Source of the DNA: an uncultured Lachnospiraceae bacterium
GTDB lineage: Bacteria > Bacillota > Clostridia > Lachnospirales > Lachnospiraceae
Assembly (NCBI GenBank): GCA_910588295.1
Contig: CAJUQO010000003.1
Coordinates: 68,187-132,186, forward strand
Reading direction: 5' to 3'
DNA length: 64,000 nucleotides
The notes below the pieces were generated by a model. The model had not been told where the DNA came from, did no database searches, and was given only the letters and a program-made list of their open reading frames with translations. A program made the translations under genes and the position numbers. Positions 33,750 through 42,459 of this stretch are shown piece after piece (the first letter of the stretch is position 1; the number at the start of each line of letters is the position of its first letter).

Positions 33750-34280
33750 GTGATAAAAAGATTGAGAGAAATAGCTATGCACACAGGTTTTTTGGAAACT
33801 GGCATAATTGAAGTCGGCGCTTTGCAATACCATGCCGCTGTCCGTGAAATTTGTGAGGAAAACAGTTGTGGAAATTATGGGCAGTCTTGGGCCTGTCCTC
33901 CGGCAGTTGGTACCTTAGAGCAGTGCAGGGAACGATGCGGGCAATATCAGAGGATGATGCTGTTCAGCGGAAGATATACTATAGAAGATTCTTTTGATTT
34001 TGAAGGGATGACCGATAGTATGATTCAATTTAAAAAACAAGTGGAACAGTTTGATGAACAAATTAAAAGTTATCTGGATGATTATATGCTGTTATCAAAT
34101 GAAGGATGCGGCAGATGTAAAAAATGTACCTGGCCAGACGCTCCATGCAGGTTTGAAAATAAGCTTTATCATTCTATTGAAGGATATGGCCTGATGGTCA
34201 GTCAGCTGGCAGAACAGGCTGGTATCAATTACAATAATGGGGAAAATACAATTACGTATTTTGGCGCTTTGTTGTTCTGA
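33750..34280 (+). CDS. DUF2284 cysteine-rich metal-binding protein
   Basis: A 176-residue protein with clustered cysteines: CEENSCGNYGQSWACPP and CGRCKKCTWPDAPCRF. The pattern matches DUF2284 proteins, predicted to bind iron-sulfur or zinc; function unknown. The start is GTG 33750 behind TTGGAGG at 9 bp. Base composition is A/T-richer than neighbours, and it adjoins decayed DNA, so it may be an acquired gene. Confidence 0.82.
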   Translation: MIKRLREIAMHTGFLETGIIEVGALQYHAAVREICEENSCGNYGQSWACPPAVGTLEQCRERCGQYQRMMLFSGRYTIEDSFDFEGMTDSMIQFKKQVEQFDEQIKSYLDDYMLLSNEGCGRCKKCTWPDAPCRFENKLYHSIEGYGLMVSQLAEQAGINYNNGENTITYFGALLF

Positions 34281-34348
34281 ATGTCGGTATGCCCATATAG
34301 TTTTCATGGGGCGCTTTTGTGTTTGACATTAAAATTTCCCTTTTCCCC

Positions 34349-34377
34349 TTGCAAATCCTGGTAGACAGTGGTATACT
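34349..34377 (+). promoter_or_regulatory. Promoter of the rimP-nusA-infB operon
   Basis: TTGCAA (34349-34354), 17-bp spacer and TATACT (34372-34377). The leader to the rimP start is about 105 nt. Confidence 0.7.
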
Positions 34378-34407
34378 TTGTGAGAACTTAATAAAATGAT
34401 ACCAGAG

Positions 34408-34433
34408 TAAGAGTGAACTTCGGTTCACTCTTA
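34408..34433 (+). promoter_or_regulatory. UUCG-capped hairpin in the rimP leader
   Basis: Perfect 11-bp stem TAAGAGTGAAC / GTTCACTCTTA (34408-34418, 34423-34433) with loop TTCG closed by a C-G pair, a very stable RNA form. ATTTG follows rather than a full T run. It may attenuate transcription, block decay, or bind a factor. Confidence 0.6.
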
Positions 34434-34488
34434 TTTGTTGGTATGCGTCAGTATATACGTGTTTGTATGGTCTGGAGGGAGGCGTATT

Positions 34489-34956
34489 TTGAGTAAACGT
34501 GAGGAATACGAGCAGAAAGCGGAAGCCCTGCTTATGCCGGTTATAGAGGCCGGTAATTACGAGCTGGTGGACGTGGAATATGTGAAGGAGGCAGGCACCT
34601 GGTATCTGCGGGCCTATGTGGATAAAGAGGGCGGTATTACCATTGATGACTGTGAGAAGGTCAGCCGGGCCTTCAGTGATCTTCTGGACCGGGAGGATTT
34701 TATCGAGGACGCCTATATTCTGGAAGTCAGTTCTCCGGGATTGGGCCGTCCGCTGAAAAAAGAAAAGGATTATAAGCGCAGCATGGGTAAAGAGCTGGAA
34801 ATACGCACCTACAAAGCGGTTGACGGCAGCAAAGAATTTTGCGGAACTCTGTGCGCATATGATAATGGAACCGTAACTATCAGGCAGGAGGATGGGTCCG
34901 ACAGGACGTTTGACAAAAAAGAAATCGCATTGATACGGCTGGCATTCGATTTCTAG
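34489..34956 (+). CDS. rimP: Ribosome maturation factor RimP
   Basis: 30S maturation factor, 155 residues (normal). It begins with a TTG start (LSKREEYEQKAEALLMPVI) because GGAGGGAGG lies 6-7 bp upstream and no in-frame ATG fits. Signatures are ELVDVEYVKEAGTWYLRAYV, ITIDDCEKVSRAF and EVSSPGLGRPLKK. First gene of the operon, with nusA 25 bp downstream. Confidence 0.95.
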   Translation: MSKREEYEQKAEALLMPVIEAGNYELVDVEYVKEAGTWYLRAYVDKEGGITIDDCEKVSRAFSDLLDREDFIEDAYILEVSSPGLGRPLKKEKDYKRSMGKELEIRTYKAVDGSKEFCGTLCAYDNGTVTIRQEDGSDRTFDKKEIALIRLAFDF

Positions 34957-34981
34957 AAGATCAGGAGGAATAAGGGAAAAA

Positions 34982-36316
34982 ATGAATACAGAACTACAAG
35001 AGGCATTGATGATCCTGGAGCGGGAGAAGAATATCAGCAGGGAGACGATCCTGGACGCCATTGAACAGTCGCTGCTCCAGGCCTGCAAGAATCATTTCGG
35101 CAAAGCGGATAATGTAACCGTGACGATCAACCGCGAAACCTGTGATTTTCGTGTGACCGCTGCCAAGACCGTTGTCGAGGAAGTGGAAGATCCGGTCATG
35201 GAGATCAGCCTGTCTGAAGCGAAAATGATCGATCCGTCCTATGAACCCGGGGATGTGGTCAACGAGGAGATCCAGTCTAAATCCTTTGGCCGTATTGCCA
35301 CGCAGAACGCCAAAAATGTGATCTTGCAGAAAATACGCGAGGAGGAGCGCAAGGTACTCTATAATGAGTATTACGGTAAGGAACGCGAGGTAGTCACCGG
35401 TATCGTACAGCGGTATCTGGGAAGGAATGTCAGCGTCAATCTGGGCAAGGTGGATGCGATATTAAATGAAAATGAGATGATCAAGGGAGAATCCTTCCGG
35501 CCTACAGAGCGTATCAAGGTGTACGTGCTGGAGGTGAAGGATACGTCCAAGGGCCCCAAGGTACTGCTTTCCAGAACCCATCCGGAGATGGTTAAGAGGC
35601 TTTTTGAGGCGGAAGTGACGGAGGTGCGCGACGGAACCGTGGAGATCCGGGCCATCGCCAGGGAAGCCGGTTCCCGTACCAAGATTGCCGTGTGGTCAAA
35701 CGATTCCGATGTGGACGCGGTGGGAGCTTGTGTCGGCATGAACGGTTCCCGGGTCAACACCATTGTTGCAGAGCTGGGAGGAGAGAAAATCGATATCATC
35801 AACTGGAATGAGAACCCGGCGCTTCTAATTGAGAACGCATTGAGTCCGGCGAAGGTAATTACCGTTCTGGCTGATCCTGATGAGAAAGACGCCCTGGTCA
35901 TTGTGCCGGATTATCAGTTGTCCCTGGCCATTGGCAAGGAGGGGCAGAACGCCCGTCTGGCGGCCCGCCTGACAGGATATAAGATTGATATTAAGAGCGA
36001 AACCCAGGCCAGAGAATCCGGAGATTTCGAGTATTACGAGCAGGAAGATGATGAGTATTATGAAGATGAATACGAGGATACGGAAGAAGGCTATGATGAG
36101 GGCGCAGATGATGAGGCGGAAGTTTTTGAGTCCGGCGATGTAGAAACAGATGCCTATGCCGAAGAAGAGCCCGTCAGTGCGGAGAATAACAGTGTGGACG
36201 AAAATTATGGAGAAGAAAGTATAGAAGCCAGTTCGGAAGAGACAGACGATGTTGCCGGTGAGGTCGGGGACGGTGGTGAAGAAGATGATGAAGAAAATGA
36301 AGACGCCGATGCGTAA
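34982..36316 (+). CDS. nusA: Transcription termination/antitermination protein NusA
   Basis: RNA polymerase-binding elongation factor, 444 residues. The N-terminal domain is followed by S1 (VVTGIVQRYLGRNVSVNLGK) and two KH domains (GACVGMNGSRVNTIVAELGG, LAIGKEGQNARLAARLTGYK). The last 90 residues are strongly acidic (YYEQEDDEYYEDEYEDTE onward), an unusual extension in place of the AR repeats of E. coli. Its end overlaps ylxR. Confidence 0.97.
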   Translation: MNTELQEALMILEREKNISRETILDAIEQSLLQACKNHFGKADNVTVTINRETCDFRVTAAKTVVEEVEDPVMEISLSEAKMIDPSYEPGDVVNEEIQSKSFGRIATQNAKNVILQKIREEERKVLYNEYYGKEREVVTGIVQRYLGRNVSVNLGKVDAILNENEMIKGESFRPTERIKVYVLEVKDTSKGPKVLLSRTHPEMVKRLFEAEVTEVRDGTVEIRAIAREAGSRTKIAVWSNDSDVDAVGACVGMNGSRVNTIVAELGGEKIDIINWNENPALLIENALSPAKVITVLADPDEKDALVIVPDYQLSLAIGKEGQNARLAARLTGYKIDIKSETQARESGDFEYYEQEDDEYYEDEYEDTEEGYDEGADDEAEVFESGDVETDAYAEEEPVSAENNSVDENYGEESIEASSEETDDVAGEVGDGGEEDDEENEDADA

Positions 36317-36563
36317 ATGCACAGGATGCGGCGAAATGAAGAACAAAAAAGAAATGTTCCGCATCTTGAAAACCCCGGAAGATGAGATCGTCCTGGATGC
36401 CACGGGCAGGAAAAACGGCAGGGGCGCTTATCTGTGCCCGTCCTCCGCTTGTCTGGGACTGGCAATAAAAAGCAGGGGACTGGAACGTTCCCTCAAGGTT
36501 ACTATCCCGGAAACGGTTTATGAGGAACTGAAAAAGGAGATGGCAGCCATTGAACAATCATAA
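36285..36563 (+). CDS. ylxR: YlxR family RNase P modulator
   Basis: A 92-residue protein (RnpM/YlxR) with CTGCGEMKNKKEMFRI and GRKNGRGAYLCPSSACL. YlxR binds RNA and has been linked to RNase P regulation. Start taken as ATG 36285, 8 bp after GGTGG; ATG 36288 or 36297 is possible. It overlaps nusA by 32 bp and ylxQ by 14 bp, a sign of tight translational coupling. Confidence 0.9.
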   Translation: MMKKMKTPMRKCTGCGEMKNKKEMFRILKTPEDEIVLDATGRKNGRGAYLCPSSACLGLAIKSRGLERSLKVTIPETVYEELKKEMAAIEQS

Positions 36564-36861
36564 GGTTCTGTCTTTTATCGGAATATGCATGAAGGCCGGA
36601 AAGCTGGTCAGCGGCGAATTTTCCGTGGATAAGGCGGTCAAGGGAGGGCAGGCTTATCTGGTTCTTGTGGCCGGTGATGTGTCTCCCGGCAGCAAGAAAC
36701 ATTATACAGATATGTGCCGGTATTATCATGTGCCGATCCGCTTTCTCAGTTCCAAAGAGGAACTGGGAAGGACGCTGGGCAAAGAATATCGGGCTTCCCT
36801 GGCTGTGCTGGATGAGAACATGGCCCGGGCATTGCAGAAAAAGATAGAAGCGGAAGTGTAA
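36550..36861 (+). CDS. ylxQ: L7Ae/L30e-family ribosomal-like protein YlxQ
   Basis: A 103-residue L7Ae-fold RNA-binding protein, probably recognising kink-turn RNA. Motifs: FIGICMKAGKLVSGEFSVDK, LVLVAGDVSPGSKKHY. The start is TTG 36550 (LNNHKVLSF) with AAGGAG upstream. It is the second TTG start in this operon. It lies between ylxR and infB as in other Firmicutes. Confidence 0.9.
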   Translation: MNNHKVLSFIGICMKAGKLVSGEFSVDKAVKGGQAYLVLVAGDVSPGSKKHYTDMCRYYHVPIRFLSSKEELGRTLGKEYRASLAVLDENMARALQKKIEAEV

Positions 36862-36890
36862 ATATAAATTTAGGAAAGGTTGGTGTAGAT

Positions 36891-39800
36891 TTGCAGAAAC
36901 GCAAGGTTCATGAGATCGCAAAAGAATATCATGTGACCAACCGGGAGATTCTTGAATTTCTGAAATCCCGGAATGTGGACGTAAAAAGCCATATGAGTTC
37001 GGTCGATACACCACAAGAGAAACTGATACAAGAGGAATTTTCTCGCAGATCAGGCAAACAGATAGAAAATACGGAGGCAAAATCACAGTTGCAAAGAGAG
37101 ACAAATCATAAGGAAAAAACAGAGAGTAAGGAAAACAAAGAGGTAAAGGGTCAGGAGAGGACTACGGTTCGGCCTAAAAAGAAAAATCTGATCCAGGTGT
37201 TCCGTCCCCGGAACGCGAAGACTCCGGAGGGGAAAAACTTTCATAAGAATGCAGTAAAACCGGGAGCCAAGCAGGGGACAAAGTCTGCGAAAGCGGCTCC
37301 GAAACCGGAACCGGCCAGAAAGAAAGCGGCTCCTAAGGCGGAGCCGGCCGCTAAAGCAGAGGCGGCTCCCAAGGCAGAGCCGATCTCCAGGGAGGAGACT
37401 GCGGCAAAAGTGGCTTCCCGTATGGCTTCGGCTGCCAAAGCCATAGCCAGGCCGGAAAAGACAGAGACTGCGCCGAAGACGGCCCCGTCCGCTAAAGAAG
37501 AGCCTGCCATTAAGGCAGCCTCCCAGGCGGAGACGGTTCCCGGTGTTGAAAAAGACAGTAAGGGCCAGACGCAGGAAAACAGGGAGAAACAGCTGAATAC
37601 TCAGAGGACGAGACAGACAGAAACCTCCCAGGCAGAGACAGCGAAAGCGGATACGGAGAGAGAGAGTTCTGCAAGAGCGGAGACCGTTCGGGGTGATTCC
37701 GAGGCCAGGGGCCAGAAGCGGACGCCCAGATCCCAGGCTGTTTCAGGAACAGGCCAGGAGCGCCGGGGAACAGGCCAGCGCAGAACAACCGGGGGAACAG
37801 GCCAGGAGCGCAGAAGTACCGCTACAGGTCAGATGCAGGGCCAGAGACGGCAGGACGGCGACCGCAGGAGCGCGGGCGGCGGACAGAGGAGCGGTTCCGC
37901 CTTTGGTCAGAGGCGCGACGGCCAGGGCCAGCGGGGATTCGGCGGAGCACGTACCGGCGACGGTTCACGCACACCCAGGACCGGCGACGGCCAGAGAACC
38001 GGTAGTTTCGGCCAGAGACGGCAGGACGGCGACCGCAGGGGCCCGGGTGCGGGCAGAGGTTTTGTTCAGGGCGGAGACGGCCGCAGACAGACGCCGTTCG
38101 ACAATAAAAGAAGTGACAGCCGCAAGCCGGCTGCGTCCGAGGATATGGGTCTGGCTAAGAAACCATCCCGTGACGGGAAGAAAGAGAAAAATAAAGAGAG
38201 AGAGAAAGTATCCCAGCGGGAAAATAAGATGACCAACGACAGGAGGACAGGCGGCAACCGTCCCAACCAGGGATTCCGTCAGAATTCCCGTCTGCCTAAA
38301 GCTCTTCAGAAACCCGCCCGTCCCCAGCCCAAGAAAGAGGAGCCGAAGGAGGTTATCAAGGAAATCCAGATTCCCGAGAAACTGACCATCCGTGAGTTGG
38401 CGGAAGCCATGAAAAAGCAGCCCTCTGAGATCGTGAAGAAGCTGTTTATGCAGGGCATGCTGGTGACGGTAAACCAGGAGATTGATTACGAGAAAGCCAG
38501 TGAGATCGCGCTGGAGTACGATATTATAGCCGAACCCGAGGAGAAGGTGGATGTGATCGCCGAGCTTCTTAAGGAGGATGAGGAGAGCGAGGATGAAATG
38601 GTTTCCCGTCCGCCTGTGGTCTGCGTCATGGGCCATGTTGACCATGGAAAGACCTCCCTGCTGGATGCTATCCGCAATACCCGGGTGACAGATAAAGAAG
38701 CGGGCGGTATTACCCAGGCCATCGGCGCCTCTGTGGTGTCCATCAATGGCCGGAAGATCACCTTCCTGGATACACCCGGCCATGAGGCGTTTACGGCCAT
38801 GCGTATGCGTGGAGCGACCTCCACGGATATTGCGGTGCTGGTGGTGGCCGCCGATGACGGCGTGATGCCCCAGACGCTGGAGGCCATCAGCCATGCGAAA
38901 GCCGCCGGTGTGGAGATCATCGTGGCGGTTAATAAGATCGATAAGCCGGGGGCCAATATAGACAGGGTGAAACAGGAGCTGTCCGAACAGGGCCTGGTGC
39001 CCGAAGACTGGGGCGGCAGTACTATCTGCGTGCCGGTGTCTGCCAAGACCCATGAGGGTATCGAGGATCTTCTGGAAATGATCCTTCTGACCGCCGATGT
39101 CATGGAACTGAAAGCGAACGCAAACCGTAGAGCCAGAGGTCTGGTGATTGAGGCCAAGCTGGATAAGGGCAAAGGTCCTGTGGCCAGCATTCTGGTACAG
39201 AAGGGTACGCTCCATGTGGGTGATTTCATCGCTGCGGGAGCCTGCTCCGGCAAAGTCCGGGCCATGATGGACGATATGGGACGCCGCGTGAAATCGGTAG
39301 GCCCCTCCGTTCCGGTGGAGATTCTGGGCCTCAATGACGTGCCGAATGCCGGCGAGGTGCTGGTGGCTACGGAGAATGATAAAGAGGCGAAGAACTTTGC
39401 CGCCACCTTTATTTCCGAGAATAAAAATAAGCTTCTGGAAGAAACTAAATCCAGGATGTCTCTGGATGATCTGTTCAGCCAGATCAAAGAGGGTAATCTG
39501 AAAGAGCTGAACCTGATCGTTAAGGCTGATGTACAGGGATCGGTGGAGGCCGTGAAACAGAGCCTGACCAAGCTGTCCAACGAGGAGATCCTGGTCAAAG
39601 TGATCCACAGCGGCGCCGGAATCATCAACGAGTCCGACGTTTCCCTGGCCGCCGCCTCCAACGCCATCATCATCGGTTTCAATGTCAAAGTAGACGCTAC
39701 TGCCAAAGCTACGGCAGATCACGAGGGTGTGGATGTCCGGCTGTACAGTATCATTTACCAGGCCATCGAGGATGTGGAAGCTGCCATGAAGGGGATGCTG

Positions 39801-40106
39801 GATCCGATCTACGAGGAGAAAGTGATCGGCCATGCGGAGATCCGTCAGATTTTCAAAGCCTCCGGCGTGGGCAATATCGCCGGAAGCTACGTGATGGACG
39901 GTCTATTCCAGCGGGGCTGTAAAGTCCGCATCACCCGCGAGGGCAAGCAGATCTTCGAGGGGAATCTGGCGTCTCTGCGCCGTTTTAAAGATGACGTCAA
40001 GGAGGTCAAGACAGGATTTGAGTGCGGTCTGCTGTTTGAGGGCTTCAATGAGATCCAGGAGCTAGATATGGTAGAGGCGTATATTATGGTGGAGGTTCCC
40101 CGATAG
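36891..40106 (+). CDS. infB: Translation initiation factor IF-2
   Basis: GTPase placing initiator tRNA on the 30S. 1071 residues, start TTG 36891 (LQKRKVHEIAKEYHVTNREI). After the N-terminal IF2N module comes a 400-residue disordered linker rich in Ala/Lys/Pro, then Gly/Arg/Gln. Next are a second IF2N module (LTIRELAEAMKKQPSEIVKK), the G domain (GHVDHGKTSLLDAIR, DTPGHEAFTAMR, NKID) and the C-terminal domains. The linker is partly built of repeats: a 30-nt stretch at 37839-37868 recurs at 38010-38039, in frame. Confidence 0.98.
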   Translation: MQKRKVHEIAKEYHVTNREILEFLKSRNVDVKSHMSSVDTPQEKLIQEEFSRRSGKQIENTEAKSQLQRETNHKEKTESKENKEVKGQERTTVRPKKKNLIQVFRPRNAKTPEGKNFHKNAVKPGAKQGTKSAKAAPKPEPARKKAAPKAEPAAKAEAAPKAEPISREETAAKVASRMASAAKAIARPEKTETAPKTAPSAKEEPAIKAASQAETVPGVEKDSKGQTQENREKQLNTQRTRQTETSQAETAKADTERESSARAETVRGDSEARGQKRTPRSQAVSGTGQERRGTGQRRTTGGTGQERRSTATGQMQGQRRQDGDRRSAGGGQRSGSAFGQRRDGQGQRGFGGARTGDGSRTPRTGDGQRTGSFGQRRQDGDRRGPGAGRGFVQGGDGRRQTPFDNKRSDSRKPAASEDMGLAKKPSRDGKKEKNKEREKVSQRENKMTNDRRTGGNRPNQGFRQNSRLPKALQKPARPQPKKEEPKEVIKEIQIPEKLTIRELAEAMKKQPSEIVKKLFMQGMLVTVNQEIDYEKASEIALEYDIIAEPEEKVDVIAELLKEDEESEDEMVSRPPVVCVMGHVDHGKTSLLDAIRNTRVTDKEAGGITQAIGASVVSINGRKITFLDTPGHEAFTAMRMRGATSTDIAVLVVAADDGVMPQTLEAISHAKAAGVEIIVAVNKIDKPGANIDRVKQELSEQGLVPEDWGGSTICVPVSAKTHEGIEDLLEMILLTADVMELKANANRRARGLVIEAKLDKGKGPVASILVQKGTLHVGDFIAAGACSGKVRAMMDDMGRRVKSVGPSVPVEILGLNDVPNAGEVLVATENDKEAKNFAATFISENKNKLLEETKSRMSLDDLFSQIKEGNLKELNLIVKADVQGSVEAVKQSLTKLSNEEILVKVIHSGAGIINESDVSLAAASNAIIIGFNVKVDATAKATADHEGVDVRLYSIIYQAIEDVEAAMKGMLDPIYEEKVIGHAEIRQIFKASGVGNIAGSYVMDGLFQRGCKVRITREGKQIFEGNLASLRRFKDDVKEVKTGFECGLLFEGFNEIQELDMVEAYIMVEVPR
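37839..38039 (+). repeat. infB: In-frame 30-nt direct repeat in the infB linker
   Basis: Bases 37839-37868 and 38010-38039 are identical over 30 nt and 171 bp (57 codons) apart. They encode GQRRQDGDR-type segments. The array is likely to vary in length between strains by slippage or recombination. Confidence 0.7.
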
Positions 40107-40136
40107 GCTGCGGGCTTTTACAGTAAGAGGATATAT

Positions 40137-40514
40137 ATGAGGAAAAACAGTATAAAGAATACGAGAATTAACGGAGAAGTACTCCGTGAGCTCAGCGTGA
40201 TCATCCGTCAGGAGATTAAGGATCCCCGCATCCATATGATGACTTCGGTGACCGGGGTGGAGGTAGCGCCTGATCTGAAAACCTGCAAAGCATTTATCAG
40301 CGTGTTGGGCAGCGATCAGGAGAAAAAGGATACCCTGGAGGGATTGAAGAACGCGGAGGGGTATGCGCGCCGTATGCTGGCTAAACGGCTGAATCTGCGT
40401 CATACGCCGGAGATTCGTTTTATCCTGGATCAGTCTATCGAGTACGGTGTGAATATGTCCCGTCTGATCGACCAGGTGCAGGGCGCGGGGAAGGATGAAG
40501 ACAATGAAGATTGA
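40137..40514 (+). CDS. rbfA: 30S ribosome-binding factor RbfA
   Basis: Cold-adaptation factor for 16S 5'-end maturation, 125 residues, normal. Signatures: INGEVLRELSVIIRQEIKDP, VTGVEVAPDLKTCKAFISVL, LRHTPEIRFILDQSIEYG. The start is ATG 40137, 30 bp after infB. Its end overlaps the next gene by 11 bp. Confidence 0.96.
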   Translation: MRKNSIKNTRINGEVLRELSVIIRQEIKDPRIHMMTSVTGVEVAPDLKTCKAFISVLGSDQEKKDTLEGLKNAEGYARRMLAKRLNLRHTPEIRFILDQSIEYGVNMSRLIDQVQGAGKDEDNED

Positions 40515-41448
40515 ACAAATGCTGGAGGGCGCCGTTTCGCTGGCTATTGCGGGGCATGTGCATCCGGACGGGGACTGTGTCGGTTCCTGTATGGGGCTGT
40601 ACCTGTATTTGAAGAAGAATATGCCGGGGCTGGCGGTGGATATTTATCTGGAAGAGCCCCAGGACGTATTCTCTTATATTCAGGATATAGACAGGGTACA
40701 GACTGTGTATGACCCGGAGAAATCCTATGATGTGTTTCTGACCTTGGACGCCAGTAGCGTGGAACGCATCGGCGTGGCCGGCTGCTGCCGGGAGAAAGCG
40801 GGTAAAACGATCTGTATCGATCATCATTTTACGAATCCGGGTATCGGTATGGTCAATGTGATCGACGCCGACGCCAGCTCCTCCTGCGAGGTGCTTTACG
40901 GCCTGCTGGATGATGGAAAAATTGATCAGGCCATAGCGGAAGCCCTGTATACAGGAATGATTCATGATACGGGCGTATTTCAGTATGCCAATACACGGCC
41001 ACAGACGATGCGGATTGCGGCGGCTCTTATGGAGAAGGGAATCAATTTTTCCTGGATTATAGAGCATTCTTTTTATGAGAAAACATACGGCCAGGGGCGT
41101 ATCTTGGGCCGCGTGCTGGAAAAAAGCGGCTTGTATCTTAACGATCAGATAATCGTCGGTGTGGCCCGGAAGAAAGATCTGGAGGAGTTCGATGTGACCG
41201 CAAAGGATATGGACGGTATTGTCAGCCAGCTCAGGCTGACCAGAGGGGTTCAGGCCGCCATATTTCTCTATCCGGCATCGGAAGACAGCTATAAGGTAAG
41301 CCTGCGGGCTAAAGGAGATGTGGATGTCAGCGCGGTTGCCGGTGCTTTCGGCGGCGGCGGACATATCCGGGCCGCGGGCTGTACGATAAAGGGTACGGCG
41401 GAGGAAGTGACAGAGCTGCTGCTGCATGAGATAAAGAAAAAGCTGTGA
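40504..41448 (+). CDS. nrnA: DHH/DHHA1 phosphoesterase (NrnA-like)
   Basis: Nanornase-type enzyme degrading 2-5 nt RNAs and, in some members, 3'-phosphoadenosine 5'-phosphate. The 314 residues show HVHPDGDCVGSCMGLYLYL, DASSVERIG, the DHH motif IDHHFTNPGI and DHHA1 GAFGGGGHIRAAGC. Start ATG 40504 is 9 bp after GGGGAAGG; ATG 40495 is too close. Its place before truB is the Firmicute norm. Confidence 0.92.
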   Translation: MKIEQMLEGAVSLAIAGHVHPDGDCVGSCMGLYLYLKKNMPGLAVDIYLEEPQDVFSYIQDIDRVQTVYDPEKSYDVFLTLDASSVERIGVAGCCREKAGKTICIDHHFTNPGIGMVNVIDADASSSCEVLYGLLDDGKIDQAIAEALYTGMIHDTGVFQYANTRPQTMRIAAALMEKGINFSWIIEHSFYEKTYGQGRILGRVLEKSGLYLNDQIIVGVARKKDLEEFDVTAKDMDGIVSQLRLTRGVQAAIFLYPASEDSYKVSLRAKGDVDVSAVAGAFGGGGHIRAAGCTIKGTAEEVTELLLHEIKKKL

Positions 41449-41461
41449 GCGGAGAAGGATG

Positions 41462-42355
41462 ATGAACGGGATTCTCAACGTATATAAAGAAAAAGGCTAC
41501 ACCTCCCATGACGTGGTGGCAAAGCTGCGCGGGATTCTGCATCAGAAAAAGATCGGCCATACGGGCACTCTCGATCCGGATGCCACGGGCGTGCTTCCCG
41601 TCTGCCTGGGGAAAGCGACAAAGGTCTGCGACCTGCTGACCGAGGAGCGGAAAAGCTATGAGGCCGTTCTGCTTTTGGGACGGGAGACGGATACCCAGGA
41701 TATCAGCGGACGGATCCTTACGGAGTCTCCGGTTCGGGTAAGCGAGGATGAAGTGCGGGATTGTCTGGCAGGTTTTATCGGCGAGGGTATGCAGGTGCCG
41801 CCGATGTATTCCGCTATCCGGATCAACGGCCGCAGGCTGTATGAACTGGCCAGGCAGGGCGTAGAGGTGGAGCGACAGGCCCGTCCGGTGCATTTTTATG
41901 ATATTACCGTGCTGGATATGGAACTTCCCAGGGTACGCTTCTCGGTGACCTGCTCCCGGGGGACATACATACGCACCCTCTGCTACGATATCGGCGTTAA
42001 GCTCGGCTGCGGCGGCTGTATGGAGAGCCTTGTCCGTACCCGGGTGGGGATCTTTAGCCTGGAGGACAGCCGTACCCTGGATCAGATCGCCGCCTCCGTG
42101 GAGGAAAACGGCGTGCCGGATGGGTTGATCAGCCTGGATCATCTGTTTGGCGATTTGGCGGAGGTGGTGTTGCAGCCGGACGGTGATAAGCTGGCCCACA
42201 ACGGTAATGTATTCCATGTATCCTATATGAAAAAGCAGAGCCGCAGGGATTGGCGGCATCTGCAGGAGGTTCGCGTTTACGACAGCGAGGGATGCTTTGT
42301 GGGAATCTATTATTATCGGGAGGGGCATTTTTACCTGAAAAAAATGTTTTACTGA
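41462..42355 (+). CDS. truB: tRNA pseudouridine(55) synthase TruB
   Basis: Makes pseudouridine-55 in the T loop of tRNAs. 297 residues. It begins MNGILNVYKEKGYTSHDVVA. The catalytic aspartate is in HTGTLDPDATGVLPVC, and RTLCYDIGVKLGC and GRRLYELAR are present. The C-terminal PUA-like part runs from about 230. ATG 41462 is preferred over the adjacent ATG 41459 on spacing to GGAG. Confidence 0.96.
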   Translation: MNGILNVYKEKGYTSHDVVAKLRGILHQKKIGHTGTLDPDATGVLPVCLGKATKVCDLLTEERKSYEAVLLLGRETDTQDISGRILTESPVRVSEDEVRDCLAGFIGEGMQVPPMYSAIRINGRRLYELARQGVEVERQARPVHFYDITVLDMELPRVRFSVTCSRGTYIRTLCYDIGVKLGCGGCMESLVRTRVGIFSLEDSRTLDQIAASVEENGVPDGLISLDHLFGDLAEVVLQPDGDKLAHNGNVFHVSYMKKQSRRDWRHLQEVRVYDSEGCFVGIYYYREGHFYLKKMFY

Positions 42356-42459
42356 CAGTGAAAGCGGCCCGTGCCGCTTTCGTTGCGTTGCCGTGCGTTT
42401 GAAAAAGTTGTCGGCGATAGATTTCGCAGACAGGGATAACGAAAGAAAGGAAACGATAC

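Noticed and set aside
37965..39833. 622-codon reverse frame opposite infB
   Set aside because: Shadow of the IF2 coding sequence; no motif and no start context.
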